A stretch of 5,437 bases of DNA from Sphingomonas sanxanigenens. GTDB taxonomy: Bacteria; Pseudomonadota; Alphaproteobacteria; Sphingomonadales; Sphingomonadaceae. Positions 5,390-5,437 of this stretch are shown piece by piece. How positions within the stretch are numbered: the stretch's first letter is position 1; every line of letters begins with the position of its first letter. The DNA lies in the NCBI GenBank assembly GCA_003240855.1, contig QFNN01000152.1:1-5437 (forward strand), written 5' to 3'. Below the pieces are notes generated by a model, which saw only the letters and a program-made list of their open reading frames with translations, made no database searches and was not told the origin of the DNA. The translations under genes and the position numbers were made by a program.

Positions 5390-5437
5390 AAGCCTCTGAT
5401 CTGAATTAGGAACTGGGTGTCTAAGCCGAACCTGCCG
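5390..5437. other. Window edge, upstream region of the disrupted minus-strand frame
   Basis: Forty-eight bases with no gene. On the minus strand this is where a promoter for the disrupted frame would lie, but I see no convincing -35/-10 pair. Confidence 0.3.

Noticed and set aside
5150..5391. Plus-strand frames (starting 5150 and 5170) over the disrupted minus-strand gene
   Set aside because: Cys/Arg-rich, unnatural composition; the minus frame across the same bases reads far more like a protein.

Overview
The window looks like chromosomal or accessory DNA from an alphaproteobacterium, most likely a sphingomonad. That placement is an inference from about 58-60% GC coding sequence, the codon use and the style of the proteins; no rRNA or other phylogenetic marker is present.

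Positions 84-4555 hold a compact three-gene plus-strand cassette. The first reading frame (annotated 159-3581, but open back to 84) encodes a large surface or secreted-type protein. It has Ig/cadherin-like beta domains, a tandem pair of ~128-residue 'SDPDG' domains, two further cadherin-like domains, and a calcium-binding module that closely resembles the self-processing module (SPM) of Neisseria FrpC. A ~220-residue acidic, low-complexity tail ends in a possible type I secretion signal. Its 5' end appears truncated: coding-like sequence runs upstream of the first ATG until an in-frame TGA at 81-83. Nine bases downstream, with its Shine-Dalgarno overlapping the first gene's stop codon, lies a toxin-activating lysine acyltransferase of the HlyC family (3591-4115). 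A small Sel1-repeat lipoprotein (4112-4555) overlaps it, starting at a TTG in a TTGA stop/start overlap. The arrangement suggests that the large protein is fatty-acylated on lysine before export and that a periplasmic lipoprotein assists. The large protein has no RTX nonapeptide repeats (GGxGxDxUx), which makes the pairing unusual.

From 4556 to 5437 there is no intact gene I can support. The main content is a 151-nt element present twice in the same orientation (4594-4744 and 4976-5126). The copies align without a gap at 121/151 identical positions (hand count). Each begins on the plus strand with a strong GC hairpin that could terminate transcription in either direction, followed by two more conserved potential hairpins. 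One has an identical stem and a CCTC loop; another keeps most of its pairing despite sequence change. This looks like a duplicated structured noncoding element, perhaps a pair of small RNAs. Right of copy 2, on the minus strand, is a short protein-like frame (5389-5168) interrupted by one in-frame TAA, probably a decaying small gene.

The points most worth a second look are the RTX-less substrate with a HlyC-type acyltransferase, an SPM homologue lacking the Asp of the Asp-Pro cleavage site, and the duplicated 151-nt element.
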